64,000 nt of DNA from JANQOH01 sp965242575 (GCA_965242575.1 OZ251461.1:1364001-1428000); one strand, 5' to 3'; shown: positions 36,340 through 45,259, counted from the first letter of the stretch. Numbers and translations are program-made. Notes: generated from the sequence alone by a model not told the origin.

Positions 36340-38319
36340 ATGATGACCAGTCTCAATCCGAACGCACTTGTGGCGCGCCTTGCGGCGACGCTGGTGCTGG
36401 CCGGTGTCGTGTGCTTGAGCGATATCGATGCGGCCAAGGCGCAGTCTTGTGAGCAAATCCGCTCACAGCACTCCGCATTCGATAGCCCTCTTCTTGTTGG
36501 TAACGCAACGTGCAGGGTTGATTCTAATGGTCGCGCATGCGTGACCTACGACAACAGCCCTGTCGCGAGGAGGATTTCTGGGCGTCAAATCGGTCTCATA
36601 ACGACAGTTGAGTGTTACCCGGGAGGGGAAGTTCCCTCGTACTTTCACGTTAGGGATGAGTTGGTATCCTACACATTGTACTGTGGCGATTCTACGTCCT
36701 CTGCCCCAATTTTTGTGGGCACAGCTGATCAGCAAGGTGGAGCTGGCGAGGCGCGCGCTATTGAGCAGTGTGTTGCCGGCTCCCTCCCCACACCGACGCC
36801 CACCCCCACCCCCACCCCCACTCCCACACCGAGGCCGACTCCCACCCCCGCCGAGACGCCCCGTCCTGCGCCGGAAGCGGCGAAGGCGGAGGTGGTCGAG
36901 GAAGTCGTCGAGGACGTCACCGGCGGCGTGGTCTCCAACGTGACGGCGAACGTCGGCGCGCGGTTCTCGTCCGCGCGGGCCGGCGGGTCGGCCCCGACCG
37001 CGACCGCGGGTCTGGCGACGCTGAAGAACACGGTGGCGGCCCTCGCGAAACGCGACCGGCGCAACGAAGCCGCGCCGGGGGTCGGCGAGGCGGACTGGGA
37101 CTCGCCCCGGGGCCTGGACTTCGGCCGGTTGTTCGGCTCCGGCGCGTTCGAGGTCGCCCTCGGCGCCGCCGAGGGCGAGACGCAGGGCGGGTCGCCCGGC
37201 GTCACCCTGTGGGGCCGCGGCGACGTCCTGTTCTTCGAAAACGACGCTCCGAGCGCGGCTTATGACGGAAACCTCAGGGCCGGCTACCTGGGCGTCGACG
37301 CCTGGCTCGACGACCGCTGGCTCGCCGGCGTCGCCGCGTCGCGGTCGGCGGTCAAGGCGGATTACAGCCTCGCCGGGACCGAGGCGGGAGAGTTGAGGCT
37401 CGACCTCGCCGGCGTGCACCCCTACGTCCGCTACGCCCACGGAGAGGGCGGCGAGGCGTGGGCCATCCTGGGCGCGGGGACCGGCGAGATCGAGAACCGC
37501 CCGGCCGGCGGCGGGGCCGCCGCGGCCAGCGACGTCAAGATGTACATGGCCGCCGCCGGCCTGCGCCAGGCGGTCCGGACCGAAGGCGACGTCGACGTGG
37601 CGCTGATCGCCGACGCCGGCGCCGGGCGGCTGAAGAGCGATTCCGGGTCCGGAGCGGTCCCCCGGGTTATCGATTCGCTGTCGGTGAATTCGTGGCGTGC
37701 GCGCATCGGCGCCGAGGTCTCGCGGCCGACGCCGCTGGAAGGGGGCGACAGCGTGACGCCGTTCGCCGAGTTCGCCGGGCGCTACGACGGCGGCGGCGGC
37801 GACGGCGATGCGGGCCTCGAGGTCTCCGGCGGCGTCCTCTACGCCGACCCGGCGGCGGGCTTCGGGATCGAGGCGCGCGGGCGCGCGCTCGCCCTCTATT
37901 CGGGCGGCGACTACCGCGAATACGGCGCCAGCGTGACGGCGAGCCTGGCTCCGGGCGCGGGCGGCGAGGGGCTGTCGCTTTCGCTGTCGCCGCGGTTCGG
38001 GGCGAACCCCGCCGCCGGGGACACGCTGTGGCGCGACGACCCGTTCGCCCTCGCCCGGTCGGACCGGCGCGACCGCGCGTTCGCGCTCGGCGCGGCGGCG
38101 GGATACGGCCTCCCCGTCGCGTCGCTCCGCGGCGTGGCCACCCCCTTCGGCGAAATCGACCTGCGCGGCGGCGGGGACCGGCGGCTCCGTTCGGGCGTGC
38201 GCTTCGCGCGCCCCGGCGTCCCCGGCGCGTTGAACGTCGAACTCGCCGGCGAGCGGTTCGCCGGCGCCGGCGGCGCGCCCGAACACCGCGTCGTCCTGAC
38301 CGGCCGGGCGCGGTTCTGA
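36340..38319 (+). CDS. Autotransporter-like protein with six-cysteine passenger
   Basis: About 659 residues. A signal peptide (LVARLAATLVLAGVVCLS up to AAKAQ) is followed by a passenger of about 110 residues with six cysteines (S-C-E-Q, T-C-R-V, A-C-V-T, E-C-Y-P, Y-C-G-D, Q-C-V-A), possibly three disulfides. A Thr-Pro linker follows near residues 147-165, then a helical stretch and a beta-barrel from about residue 290 (GVTLWGRGDVLFFEND, LRAGYLGVDAWLDDRWLAGVA) ending ...VVLTGRARF with the terminal Phe expected of outer-membrane proteins. The passenger DNA (36340 to about 36780) is far less GC-rich than the barrel DNA, so the gene is a mosaic. An in-frame start at 36079 exists but lies upstream of the predicted promoter. 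Confidence 0.75.
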   Translation: MMTSLNPNALVARLAATLVLAGVVCLSDIDAAKAQSCEQIRSQHSAFDSPLLVGNATCRVDSNGRACVTYDNSPVARRISGRQIGLITTVECYPGGEVPSYFHVRDELVSYTLYCGDSTSSAPIFVGTADQQGGAGEARAIEQCVAGSLPTPTPTPTPTPTPTPRPTPTPAETPRPAPEAAKAEVVEEVVEDVTGGVVSNVTANVGARFSSARAGGSAPTATAGLATLKNTVAALAKRDRRNEAAPGVGEADWDSPRGLDFGRLFGSGAFEVALGAAEGETQGGSPGVTLWGRGDVLFFENDAPSAAYDGNLRAGYLGVDAWLDDRWLAGVAASRSAVKADYSLAGTEAGELRLDLAGVHPYVRYAHGEGGEAWAILGAGTGEIENRPAGGGAAAASDVKMYMAAAGLRQAVRTEGDVDVALIADAGAGRLKSDSGSGAVPRVIDSLSVNSWRARIGAEVSRPTPLEGGDSVTPFAEFAGRYDGGGGDGDAGLEVSGGVLYADPAAGFGIEARGRALALYSGGDYREYGASVTASLAPGAGGEGLSLSLSPRFGANPAAGDTLWRDDPFALARSDRRDRAFALGAAAGYGLPVASLRGVATPFGEIDLRGGGDRRLRSGVRFARPGVPGALNVELAGERFAGAGGAPEHRVVLTGRARF

Positions 38320-38342
38320 TCCCGTCGTTTCCCCCGTCGTCT

Positions 38343-38377
38343 CGCGGCGCGCGGTCCCCCCGACCCCGCGCGCCGCG
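38343..38377 (+). terminator. Perfect GC hairpin after the autotransporter-like gene
   Basis: CGCGGCGCGCGG (38343-38354) pairs exactly with CCGCGCGCCGCG (38366-38377). No T-run follows, so it may be an mRNA 3-prime stabiliser or weak terminator. Confidence 0.4.
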
Positions 38378-38417
38378 GGGCGGCTGTGGAAACCGGCCCC
38401 CCCCAATGGAGGAGCGC

Positions 38418-39035
38418 ATGAAACTTGCGATTCGAAGAAAAGGCGCCGGCCGCGCCGCCATGTTCGGAGCGGCGGCGCTGGCGCTGGCGGCCTGCCAGTC
38501 GGAGACGGCGGCGGTGCGTCCGCCCCCGGCCCCGGCGGTGCCCCCGGCGCTGCCCCCGGTGGTCGTCGAGGTCGAGCGGTGCGAAAGGCCCGTGCTCCAG
38601 GGCGGCAGGGCCTTCGTCGCCGAGGCGTGGGCGGTGCCGGACGGCGCATTCGACGTGGGCGAGCCGCTGCGCCTCCAGATGCGGGCCAGCGCGCCGGCCT
38701 ATCTCAACGTCTTCCACGTCGGCACGTCGTGCAAGGTGACGCGGCTGCTGCGCGACCTGCGCGTGCGCGAGACCGAGATCGTCGATTTCCCGATCGCCGG
38801 AAGCGGGGTCGAGATCACCGTCAAGCCGCCCGCGGGCGACGAGGCGTTCTACCTCCTCGCCACCCGCGAGCCGGCGAATTTCCTCGCCGGGGGAGACCTC
38901 CTCGGCGGCGGCGACATCGCGGGCGTCGATCTCGATCCCGAACAGTTCTACCGGCGCCTCGAACAGGCGGTCGCGCGCATCGACCCGAACGACGTGAGCA
39001 TGACCACCTTGCGCACCACGGTCGCCGCGCGGTGA
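38418..39035 (+). CDS. Lipoprotein with DUF4384-like domain
   Basis: 205 residues. A lipoprotein signal (AAALALAACQSE) is followed by a Pro-rich linker (PPPAPAVPPALPPVV). The domain from about residue 65 has the DUF4384 pattern: FDVGEPLRLQMRASAPAYLNVFHVGTSCKVTRLL, then EITVKPPAGDEAFYLLATRE. DUF4384 domains are beta-rich, of unknown activity, and often accompany secreted caspase-like proteins, as here. GGAGGAG precedes the ATG. It is the first of four consecutive genes that carry this domain or a caspase domain. Confidence 0.75.
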   Translation: MKLAIRRKGAGRAAMFGAAALALAACQSETAAVRPPPAPAVPPALPPVVVEVERCERPVLQGGRAFVAEAWAVPDGAFDVGEPLRLQMRASAPAYLNVFHVGTSCKVTRLLRDLRVRETEIVDFPIAGSGVEITVKPPAGDEAFYLLATREPANFLAGGDLLGGGDIAGVDLDPEQFYRRLEQAVARIDPNDVSMTTLRTTVAAR

Positions 39036-39081
39036 CGCGGCGGGCGGGAACATCCCGGGAAAACCAGGAAGGAGCGACGTC

Positions 39082-39708
39082 ATGACGACGACGAAACGCG
39101 TGTCCGGCCTCGGCGCCGCGCTGGCGGCGGCGGTCCTGCTTCCGGCGGTCCAGCACGGCGCGCTGGCGGACGACGCATGGATGAAGGACCTGCACGTCGC
39201 GCAGCGGGCGATGGCGGAGGTCCGGGCCGCGCCGGCGGCGGCGGAGGGCGCCTCCCCGGCCGCGGGCGAACTCTCGGTCGACGCCGCGCTCGACCGCGCG
39301 GACGGACGCTACGAACAGGGCGACAGGCTGGAGCTCACCGTCGACACGTCCGAAGACGCCTACGTCTGGGTGTTCGACACCGGCACCAGCGGCAAGGTCC
39401 ACCAGCTGTTTCCGAACCGTTACGACGACGACAATTTCGTGCGCGCCGGCGCGCCGCTGACCCTACCGCCGGCGGGCGCCGAATACGACATCGTCGTCTC
39501 CCATCCGCCCGGCGCCGAACTGATCACCGTCGTCGCCTCGCGCGACGACGCGCTGCTGGCGCGCGGCGCGATCGACGGCGACGCGGCGGCGGGGCCGTTC
39601 TTCGCGCTGCGCGGGTCGTCCGCCTCGGTGGCGAAGGACCTGAGCATTTCGCTGCGCGAGCGCCCGGCCGACTACGCCACCGCGCATCGGATCGTCCACA
39701 TCCGCTAG
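39082..39708 (+). CDS. Exported DUF4384 protein
   Basis: 208 residues with a cleavable signal peptide (LAAAVLLPAVQHGALA). The DUF4384 domain is clear: YEQGDRLELTVDTSEDAYVWVFDTGTSGKVHQLFPNRYDDDNFVRAG, then PPAGAEYDIVVSHPPGAELITVVASRD, followed by KDLSISLRERPADYATAHRIVHI. There is no lipobox, so it is likely free in the periplasm or exported. AAGGAG precedes the ATG, and it follows the lipoprotein gene by 46 nt. The third gene of the set carries a similar domain at its C-terminus. Confidence 0.78.
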   Translation: MTTTKRVSGLGAALAAAVLLPAVQHGALADDAWMKDLHVAQRAMAEVRAAPAAAEGASPAAGELSVDAALDRADGRYEQGDRLELTVDTSEDAYVWVFDTGTSGKVHQLFPNRYDDDNFVRAGAPLTLPPAGAEYDIVVSHPPGAELITVVASRDDALLARGAIDGDAAAGPFFALRGSSASVAKDLSISLRERPADYATAHRIVHIR

Positions 39709-39740
39709 CGCCGCCGCCGCGCCGGGAAGAGGAGGAGGAC

Positions 39741-41690
39741 ATGACGAACACCCCGCTTCTTCGCCGCGCGGCGCGCGGCGCGGCGGCCGCGCTGACGGCC
39801 GCGCTCCTCGCCGCCGCGCCCCCCGCCACCGCCCAGGAGGCGGGGGAGGCGGTCCCGTGGAGCGACCTGGTGAAGCTGCTCAACAGCCTGAGGGGCGTGG
39901 CCGTCCTGCCCGCCATCGCCTTCGAATTCGATTCCGACCGCCTGACCCCGGCGTCGGAGGCGCAAATCGCGCATCTGGCCAGGGCGCTGAAGGTTCCGGC
40001 GTTCCGCGAATCGGCCTTCTCCGTCGAGGGGCACACCGACAGCGCGGGAAGCGCCGCCTACAACGACGACCTCTCGCTCCGCCGCGCCCGGCGGGTGGTG
40101 CGGAGTCTCGTCGAGGACCACGGCGTTCCCGCCGGCATGTTGCGGGCGCGCGGCCTGGGCGAAAGCGCCCCGCGGCCGGGCCTCGCGCCCGGGGACGGCG
40201 GGAACCGGCGCGTCGAGATCGTGAACGTAACCCGGTCCGAAGGCGCCGCCGCGCCGCCGCCCGAGGCCGCCGCTTCGCCGCCGGTCCGCGCCGGCCGCGC
40301 TCCGGCGCGGCGCGCGCTGCTCGTCGGCATCGACGCCTACGAAAACGTTTCGCGCCTCGAGGGCCCGGTCGCGGACGCGATGGCGATGCGCGCGTTTCTC
40401 GTCCGGCGCGCCGGCTACAGCCCGGAGGAGGTCAGGCTGCTTCTCGACGCCGAGGCCACCCGGGACGGGATCCTCGCCGCCGCGCGCGATTGGCTCGTCG
40501 CCGGGACCGCGCCGGGAGACGAGGCGTTCCTGTTCTACAGCGGCCACGGATACCAGCAACTGGATGGCGCGGACCGCGACGAGGACGACGGAATGGACGA
40601 AACGCTGGTCCCGGTCGACGCCTCGGTGGACGGAAACGGCCGCGTCGACGGGATGATCGCCGACGACGAACTCGCGGCGCTCCTCGACGCGCTCGCCGGG
40701 CGGCGGGTCCGCGTCGTCGTCGACGCCTGCCACTCGGGAACGACCGACCGGGCGGCGGACGCGGACTGGCGCTACGTGAAAACTCCGCGCATGCCGGACG
40801 GCGCGCCACTGTCGTTCGCCCGGACGCGCGGCGTCGCGCTGGACGCGGGCGCGGGCGCGCCGCTCGCGGACGGACGCCGCGGCGTGACCTTCTGGACCGC
40901 CGTCCAGGCCCACCAGAAGGCGCTGGTGAGTCGCGAGGCCGCGCCGGGCGAGGCGGGCAGCGTCTTCACGCGGGCGCTGCTCCGGGGCGCCGGCGGCGGC
41001 CTGGCGGACTCCGACGGCGACGGCGTGGCGACGGCGGCGGAGCTGCACCGCTACGTCGCCGCGGAATCGGAAGCCTATTGCGGGCGGCATCCCGGAGACT
41101 GCCCCCGGGGCCTCGCGCCGCAGCTCGTGGCGGCGGCGGACCGGTTGGCGGAGCCGGCGCTCGGCGCCGCGGCGGCGGCGGACACGGCCGCGCTGGTCAA
41201 GGACCTTATCGTCCGTCCGTCCCGCGCGGACGGCGCCGGGGGCGGACCGGGCGGGCTGCGCCTGCGCATGGCCGGGAGCCCCCGCCTCGCGCCCGGCGAC
41301 GAGATGGCGTTCACGGTGGAGAGCGACCGCGGCGGGGCGCTCCTGCTTCTGGACATCGACGCGGCCGGCAACCTGGTCCAGATCTTCCCCAACGATTTCA
41401 CCCGCGCGGGGCGCGCCGGCCGCATCGCCGCGGGCGGCCGGCTTTCCCTGCCGGGGCCCGACGCCGGCTTCCGCTTCCGCGCCGCGCCGCCGATGGGGGA
41501 CGGCCTGCTGGTCGCCGTCCTGTCCGACGGCAGCCCGCGCCTGAGCGACATCGCGGCGCGGCGCAAGGACCTCTCCGTCGTTCCCCGCCCGGAGGCTTAC
41601 GTCGCCGATCTCGGCGAGGCGCTGCGGGGCGCGGACGACGGCGCCGGCTGGAGCGTCGCCACGCTGTCCTACGAGGTCGTCGCGCCGTGA
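39741..41690 (+). CDS. OmpA-like / caspase-like peptidase / DUF4384 fusion protein
   Basis: 649 residues in a three-part arrangement. After a signal peptide comes an OmpA-type peptidoglycan-binding domain (about 55-165: IAFEFDSDRLTPASEAQIAHLA, VEGHTDSAGSAAYNDDLSLRRA, GNRRVEIVN). A Pro-rich linker leads to a C14 caspase-like domain (about 190-450): RRALLVGIDAYENVSRLEG, FLFYSGHGYQQ with the catalytic His, and VRVVVDACHSGTTD with the catalytic Cys. A C-terminal DUF4384-like domain (about 490-640: GDEMAFTVESDRGGALLLLDIDAAG) ends it. The predicted location is the periplasm, held on peptidoglycan. The next gene overlaps its stop (GTGA). Confidence 0.88.
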   Translation: MTNTPLLRRAARGAAAALTAALLAAAPPATAQEAGEAVPWSDLVKLLNSLRGVAVLPAIAFEFDSDRLTPASEAQIAHLARALKVPAFRESAFSVEGHTDSAGSAAYNDDLSLRRARRVVRSLVEDHGVPAGMLRARGLGESAPRPGLAPGDGGNRRVEIVNVTRSEGAAAPPPEAAASPPVRAGRAPARRALLVGIDAYENVSRLEGPVADAMAMRAFLVRRAGYSPEEVRLLLDAEATRDGILAAARDWLVAGTAPGDEAFLFYSGHGYQQLDGADRDEDDGMDETLVPVDASVDGNGRVDGMIADDELAALLDALAGRRVRVVVDACHSGTTDRAADADWRYVKTPRMPDGAPLSFARTRGVALDAGAGAPLADGRRGVTFWTAVQAHQKALVSREAAPGEAGSVFTRALLRGAGGGLADSDGDGVATAAELHRYVAAESEAYCGRHPGDCPRGLAPQLVAAADRLAEPALGAAAAADTAALVKDLIVRPSRADGAGGGPGGLRLRMAGSPRLAPGDEMAFTVESDRGGALLLLDIDAAGNLVQIFPNDFTRAGRAGRIAAGGRLSLPGPDAGFRFRAAPPMGDGLLVAVLSDGSPRLSDIAARRKDLSVVPRPEAYVADLGEALRGADDGAGWSVATLSYEVVAP

Positions 41691-44131
41691 TCCGGCGCCG
41701 GCGCGGCGGCCGGCCGCTCCGCCGGGCGATCCTCGCGCCGGCGCTGCTCTGCGCGGCGCTCGCCGCCGCGCAGGCGCCTCCTCCCGCCGCCGCCCAGGGC
41801 ATGGGGCGGATTATCTCCGGCGTCGCCCGCCCGGGCATCCTCCCGCCGGGAACGGCGATCGAGGGGCGCCTGCGCATCGCCCGCGTCCTGGGGCCGAAAC
41901 TCGCCATCGACCGGACGCGGGCGGCGGGCCGCGTGACCGGGTTGAGCCTGAGTGCGGGCGGCGGCCTGCTCCTCGCGGTGCTCGCCGACGGAAGCGCGCG
42001 CCTGTGGGACCTCGCGCGGGGCGCGCAGATCGGCGGCGCGATAGGGGGCGGGGCGGTCGCCGGCGCGGTCGGCGCAGGGTCGGTCGTGATCGCCCGCCGC
42101 GACGGTTCGGTGTCGACCATGCGGCCCGGCGGCCCGGCGTGGCCGCTTCCGTCCGCGCCGGCGCAGCTGGAGGCCGCCGCCGCCGTGCTCGCCTCCGACG
42201 GCGGCGCGCTGGCGTTTCGCGGCGGAGACGGATCCTGGCGCGTCATGCGGGGCGGCGAGGCCGCGCCGCTCCCCCGCGCCGCGCCCGGGTTTCGCCCGTT
42301 CCTGTCGCCGGACGGCGCCTGGGCGGGCTGGCGCTCGGCGCAGGGCGCGGCGGAGGCGGCGGAGCTCGCCCGGCCCGGCGCCGCGCCCGTTCCGCTCGCC
42401 GGCTGCGCGCCGCCGACCGCCGGCGCCTTCCTGCCCGGCGGGCAGCTCGTCATCGGCGACGAACGGGGCGCCGTCTGCGGCTGGCGCCTGTTGCCGGCGG
42501 GGGGCGCGGAGCCGCTCTTCGCCGCCTTCCGCGCGCATGACGGGCCGGTGCGCGCCGTGGCGGCCGACCGCGGCGGAGACCTGTTCGCAACCCGCGGCGG
42601 GGAGGGCGGCGCGCGCGTCTGGTCCGCCGGCCGGCGGCCGCGCCGAGTCGCCGAATTCGATGCGGCGGACGCGGGGCCGGGGCCGGGGCCGGGGCCGGGG
42701 CCGCTGGCGCTCGACGCGGCGCGGCGCTGGCTGTTCGTCGGGGAGGACGCCGGCAAGGTCGCGATACTCTCCTGGCGGCGCGGCGCGGCGGCCCGCGCCG
42801 CCACGCTGGTCTTCACCGGCGATGGCTGGGCGGTGCTCGACTCGGCTGGGCGGTTCGACGGCTCGCAGGGCGGCGTCGACGCGCTGTCCTGGACCGGCGC
42901 CACGGAGGCGGGGGATCCGCACGCGCGGCCGGTCGACGCATTTTCGGAAAACTGGTTCGAACCGGGGCTGCAGGCGAAGCTCGACGACGAATCGCCGCGC
43001 TTCCTGAACCCGGATCCCGGCGACCTGTCCGAGGAGGGGTTCCCGGCGCCGCCGGCCGTGTCGATCGACCCGATCGGCCCGCCCTCTATCGACGGGCGAA
43101 CCCTGGTCGTCGCCCGCCCGGAGGAGGGCTACCCCATCGAGGACGTGGCGGAGGTGCGCCTTTACCACAACGGGAAGCTGGCGCCTGCGGGCGAACCGGT
43201 CGACGGGGCGTGGCGCCACCGGGTCCGGTTGCTGCCGGGCGAGAACCGCTTCGCCGCGGTCGGCGTCGGCCCCGACGGGATCGAGGGGCCGCGCGCCGCG
43301 GCCGCGGCGTCCGGCCCGCCCGCGCCGGCGCGCCGCCCGGCGATGCGGCTGGTCGCGGCGGGGATCAACGACTACTCCGCATCGTTGGGGCCCGCGCTGA
43401 ACCTGCGTTACCCGCGCAACGACGTCGAGGCCGTGTCCGCGGCGCTGCGCGCGCGCGCCGGGGCCCTGTTCGACGGCGTGGATTCGGCGGTGCTGCTCGA
43501 TTCGACGGCGCGCCTGGCGGATATCCGGACCCACATCCTGCGCCGGTCCCCGGTCGGGAAGTCCCTTTCGGGCGAGGACGTCCTCGTCGTTTACCTGTCC
43601 GGCCACGGTTACGCCCTGCCCGATGAGGGCGGCCGGGAGTGGTATTTCATGCCTTGGACCGACGACGCGCGGGCCCCTCGGGATATCGACGAGGCGGTGC
43701 GCGAATACGGCCTCTCCGGACGGAAACTGATGAGCCTGCTGGCGCAGGCGGAGGCGCGGCGCGTCTTCCTCGTGCTCGACTCCTGCTATTCGGGCGCCGC
43801 CGTGCGGGGGCTCGCGCTCGACGATGCGGCGCGCAAGGCGCTGCGCCGCATCGCCCGCGTCGGCGGGATACACGTCCTCGCCGCCGCGCAGGCCGATGAA
43901 ACCGCCATCGAGATCGACCTCGAGCGGCACGGCGCCCTGACCTATCTCGTGCTCGAGGGCATGCGCGGCGCCGCGGACGAAAACCGCGACGGAACCGTTT
44001 CGGTGAAGGAGATCATCGCGCATGCCGACCGGGGCATGCCGCTCCTCTCGCACCGCATCTTCGGCGGGGCGATGATCCAGAAGCCCGTGGGGTATTCCCG
44101 CGGCGCCGATTTCCCCCTCGCCAGACTGTAG
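41687..44131 (+). CDS. Exported beta-propeller / caspase-like peptidase
   Basis: About 814 residues starting with GTG inside the previous stop. The signal peptide (LAPALLCAALAAAQAPPPAAAQ) is followed by WD40-like blades (LLLAVLADGSARLWDLARG, VRAVAADRGGDLFATRGGEGGARVW) to about residue 390. A Gly-Pro repeat interrupts one blade. A linker domain with IEDVAEVRLYHNGK follows. The C-terminal C14 caspase-like domain (about 555-800) has LVAAGINDYSAS, LVVYLSGHGYALPDEGG (His) and VFLVLDSCYSGAAV (Cys). Propeller-caspase fusions occur in many bacteria; substrates are largely unknown. It ends the four-gene set. Confidence 0.87.
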   Translation: MIRRRRGGRPLRRAILAPALLCAALAAAQAPPPAAAQGMGRIISGVARPGILPPGTAIEGRLRIARVLGPKLAIDRTRAAGRVTGLSLSAGGGLLLAVLADGSARLWDLARGAQIGGAIGGGAVAGAVGAGSVVIARRDGSVSTMRPGGPAWPLPSAPAQLEAAAAVLASDGGALAFRGGDGSWRVMRGGEAAPLPRAAPGFRPFLSPDGAWAGWRSAQGAAEAAELARPGAAPVPLAGCAPPTAGAFLPGGQLVIGDERGAVCGWRLLPAGGAEPLFAAFRAHDGPVRAVAADRGGDLFATRGGEGGARVWSAGRRPRRVAEFDAADAGPGPGPGPGPLALDAARRWLFVGEDAGKVAILSWRRGAAARAATLVFTGDGWAVLDSAGRFDGSQGGVDALSWTGATEAGDPHARPVDAFSENWFEPGLQAKLDDESPRFLNPDPGDLSEEGFPAPPAVSIDPIGPPSIDGRTLVVARPEEGYPIEDVAEVRLYHNGKLAPAGEPVDGAWRHRVRLLPGENRFAAVGVGPDGIEGPRAAAAASGPPAPARRPAMRLVAAGINDYSASLGPALNLRYPRNDVEAVSAALRARAGALFDGVDSAVLLDSTARLADIRTHILRRSPVGKSLSGEDVLVVYLSGHGYALPDEGGREWYFMPWTDDARAPRDIDEAVREYGLSGRKLMSLLAQAEARRVFLVLDSCYSGAAVRGLALDDAARKALRRIARVGGIHVLAAAQADETAIEIDLERHGALTYLVLEGMRGAADENRDGTVSVKEIIAHADRGMPLLSHRIFGGAMIQKPVGYSRGADFPLARL
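42673..42702 (+). repeat. Five GGGGCC hexamers inside the propeller-caspase gene
   Basis: GGGGCC repeated five times encodes alternating Gly-Pro between two propeller blades. Slippage would change length by whole dipeptides without breaking the frame. Confidence 0.85.
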
Positions 44132-44467
44132 CGCGGCGGCCGGTCGGCGCCGCCGCATTCGCGCGAGCGTCGCGCCGGCGCGACGGACCGGGCGTCGCCG
44201 CTATGACGGCGTGGCCGCGCTTGTCTCCGGCGCCGCGGGAGAAGACTCCGTTTGGATATCGAACGGAATTCACGGGTCTCGTTCGCCCGGCCGAGCGTCC
44301 GGATACGCCTGCGCCGCCTTCGGGATAACGGCGCGCGGACGCTCGCGGCGAACGATCCGTTCCCGGCGCCCCGGCCGGAGTCGGAAAAAGGGCGGGCCGC
44401 TTGGCGATCCGCGCGCGCCGCGCTAGGCTTCGCGTTCGCCGGGGGCAATCCGTGACAGTACGCAATC
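44132..44467. other. Intergenic stretch before the VWA gene
   Basis: No gene recognised; the short open frames are Arg/Ala-rich chance frames. I see neither a convincing T-run terminator nor a clear promoter. Confidence 0.4.
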
Positions 44468-45259
44468 GTGGCCATGCAACGCCGCCCGAGGAATCGAACA
44501 TCGCTCCCTCGCGAGGAACGCGCTCCGGCGCCCCGTGCGCTCCGGCTCGGCTGCGTTCTCGCGGCGCTCGCGTTCGGGCCCGCCGCGGCGGCGGAGCGCC
44601 AGGCGGTGGACCTGGAGCTGGTGCTGGCGGTCGACGTCTCCTCGAGCGTCGACGACGACGAATACTTCCTCCAGATGTACGGCCTCGCCCAGGCCTTCCG
44701 CCATCCCGACGTGCTCGCCGCGATCCGCAATGCGGGCTCCGGCGGCGTCGCCGTCAGCCTCGTCCAGTGGTCCGATTCGCGGAAGCACGCGGTGGCGGTG
44801 GACTGGACCCTGGTGCGGGACGCGGCCTCCGCCGCCGCCTTCGCCGACGGCGTGCTGACCGCGCCGCGCCTGGTCGTCGGCGGCCAGACCTCCATCGGCG
44901 GCGCCATCCGCTTCGCGATCCGCGAATTGGAGACCAACGCCTACGAAGGCGCGCGGCGGACCATCGACCTGTCCGGCGACGGGCGCGCCAACGCCGGCGC
45001 GCCGCCGGAACGCGCCCGCCGCGCCGCCGTCGACGCCGGAATCGTCGTCAACGGCCTCGCCATCCGCAACGAGGAGCCGTTCGTCGACAATTATTTCGAG
45101 AACAGCGTCATCGCCGGCGAGGCGGCGTTCCTCATCGTCGCCGACGACTACGAGGATTTCGCCGCCGCGATGATCGAGAAGCTCATCCGCGAAATCGGCA
45201 TTCCGCTCGCCGCCGCGCCGCCGCCCTTCGCCGTCGCCCGGGCGTCCGCAGCCCGGTGA
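44468..45259 (+). CDS. Exported von Willebrand factor A-like protein (DUF1194 type)
   Basis: 263 residues. After a basic N-terminus and hydrophobic segment (LGCVLAALAFGPAAAA) comes a VWA-like fold starting DLELVLAVDVSSSVDDDEYFLQM; D-x-S-x-S is the metal-ion-dependent adhesion site. GGQTSIGGAIRFAIRE and RTIDLSGDGRANAG supply the other metal-site segments. This matches the DUF1194 family. VWA proteins often help assemble metal or cofactor enzymes. Here the gene leads a run with a NosR-like protein and a PQQ dehydrogenase, so a maturation role is a reasonable guess. Its stop overlaps the GTG of the next gene. Confidence 0.82.
   Translation: MAMQRRPRNRTSLPREERAPAPRALRLGCVLAALAFGPAAAAERQAVDLELVLAVDVSSSVDDDEYFLQMYGLAQAFRHPDVLAAIRNAGSGGVAVSLVQWSDSRKHAVAVDWTLVRDAASAAAFADGVLTAPRLVVGGQTSIGGAIRFAIRELETNAYEGARRTIDLSGDGRANAGAPPERARRAAVDAGIVVNGLAIRNEEPFVDNYFENSVIAGEAAFLIVADDYEDFAAAMIEKLIREIGIPLAAAPPPFAVARASAAR

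Noticed and set aside
38343..38377. Confident rho-independent terminator
   Set aside because: The stem is perfect but no T-run follows, so confidence is kept low.
44401..45255. Very long N-terminal extension of the second NosR-like protein
   Set aside because: This part is the shadow of the VWA gene in another frame; the GTG at 45256 gives a normal signal peptide.
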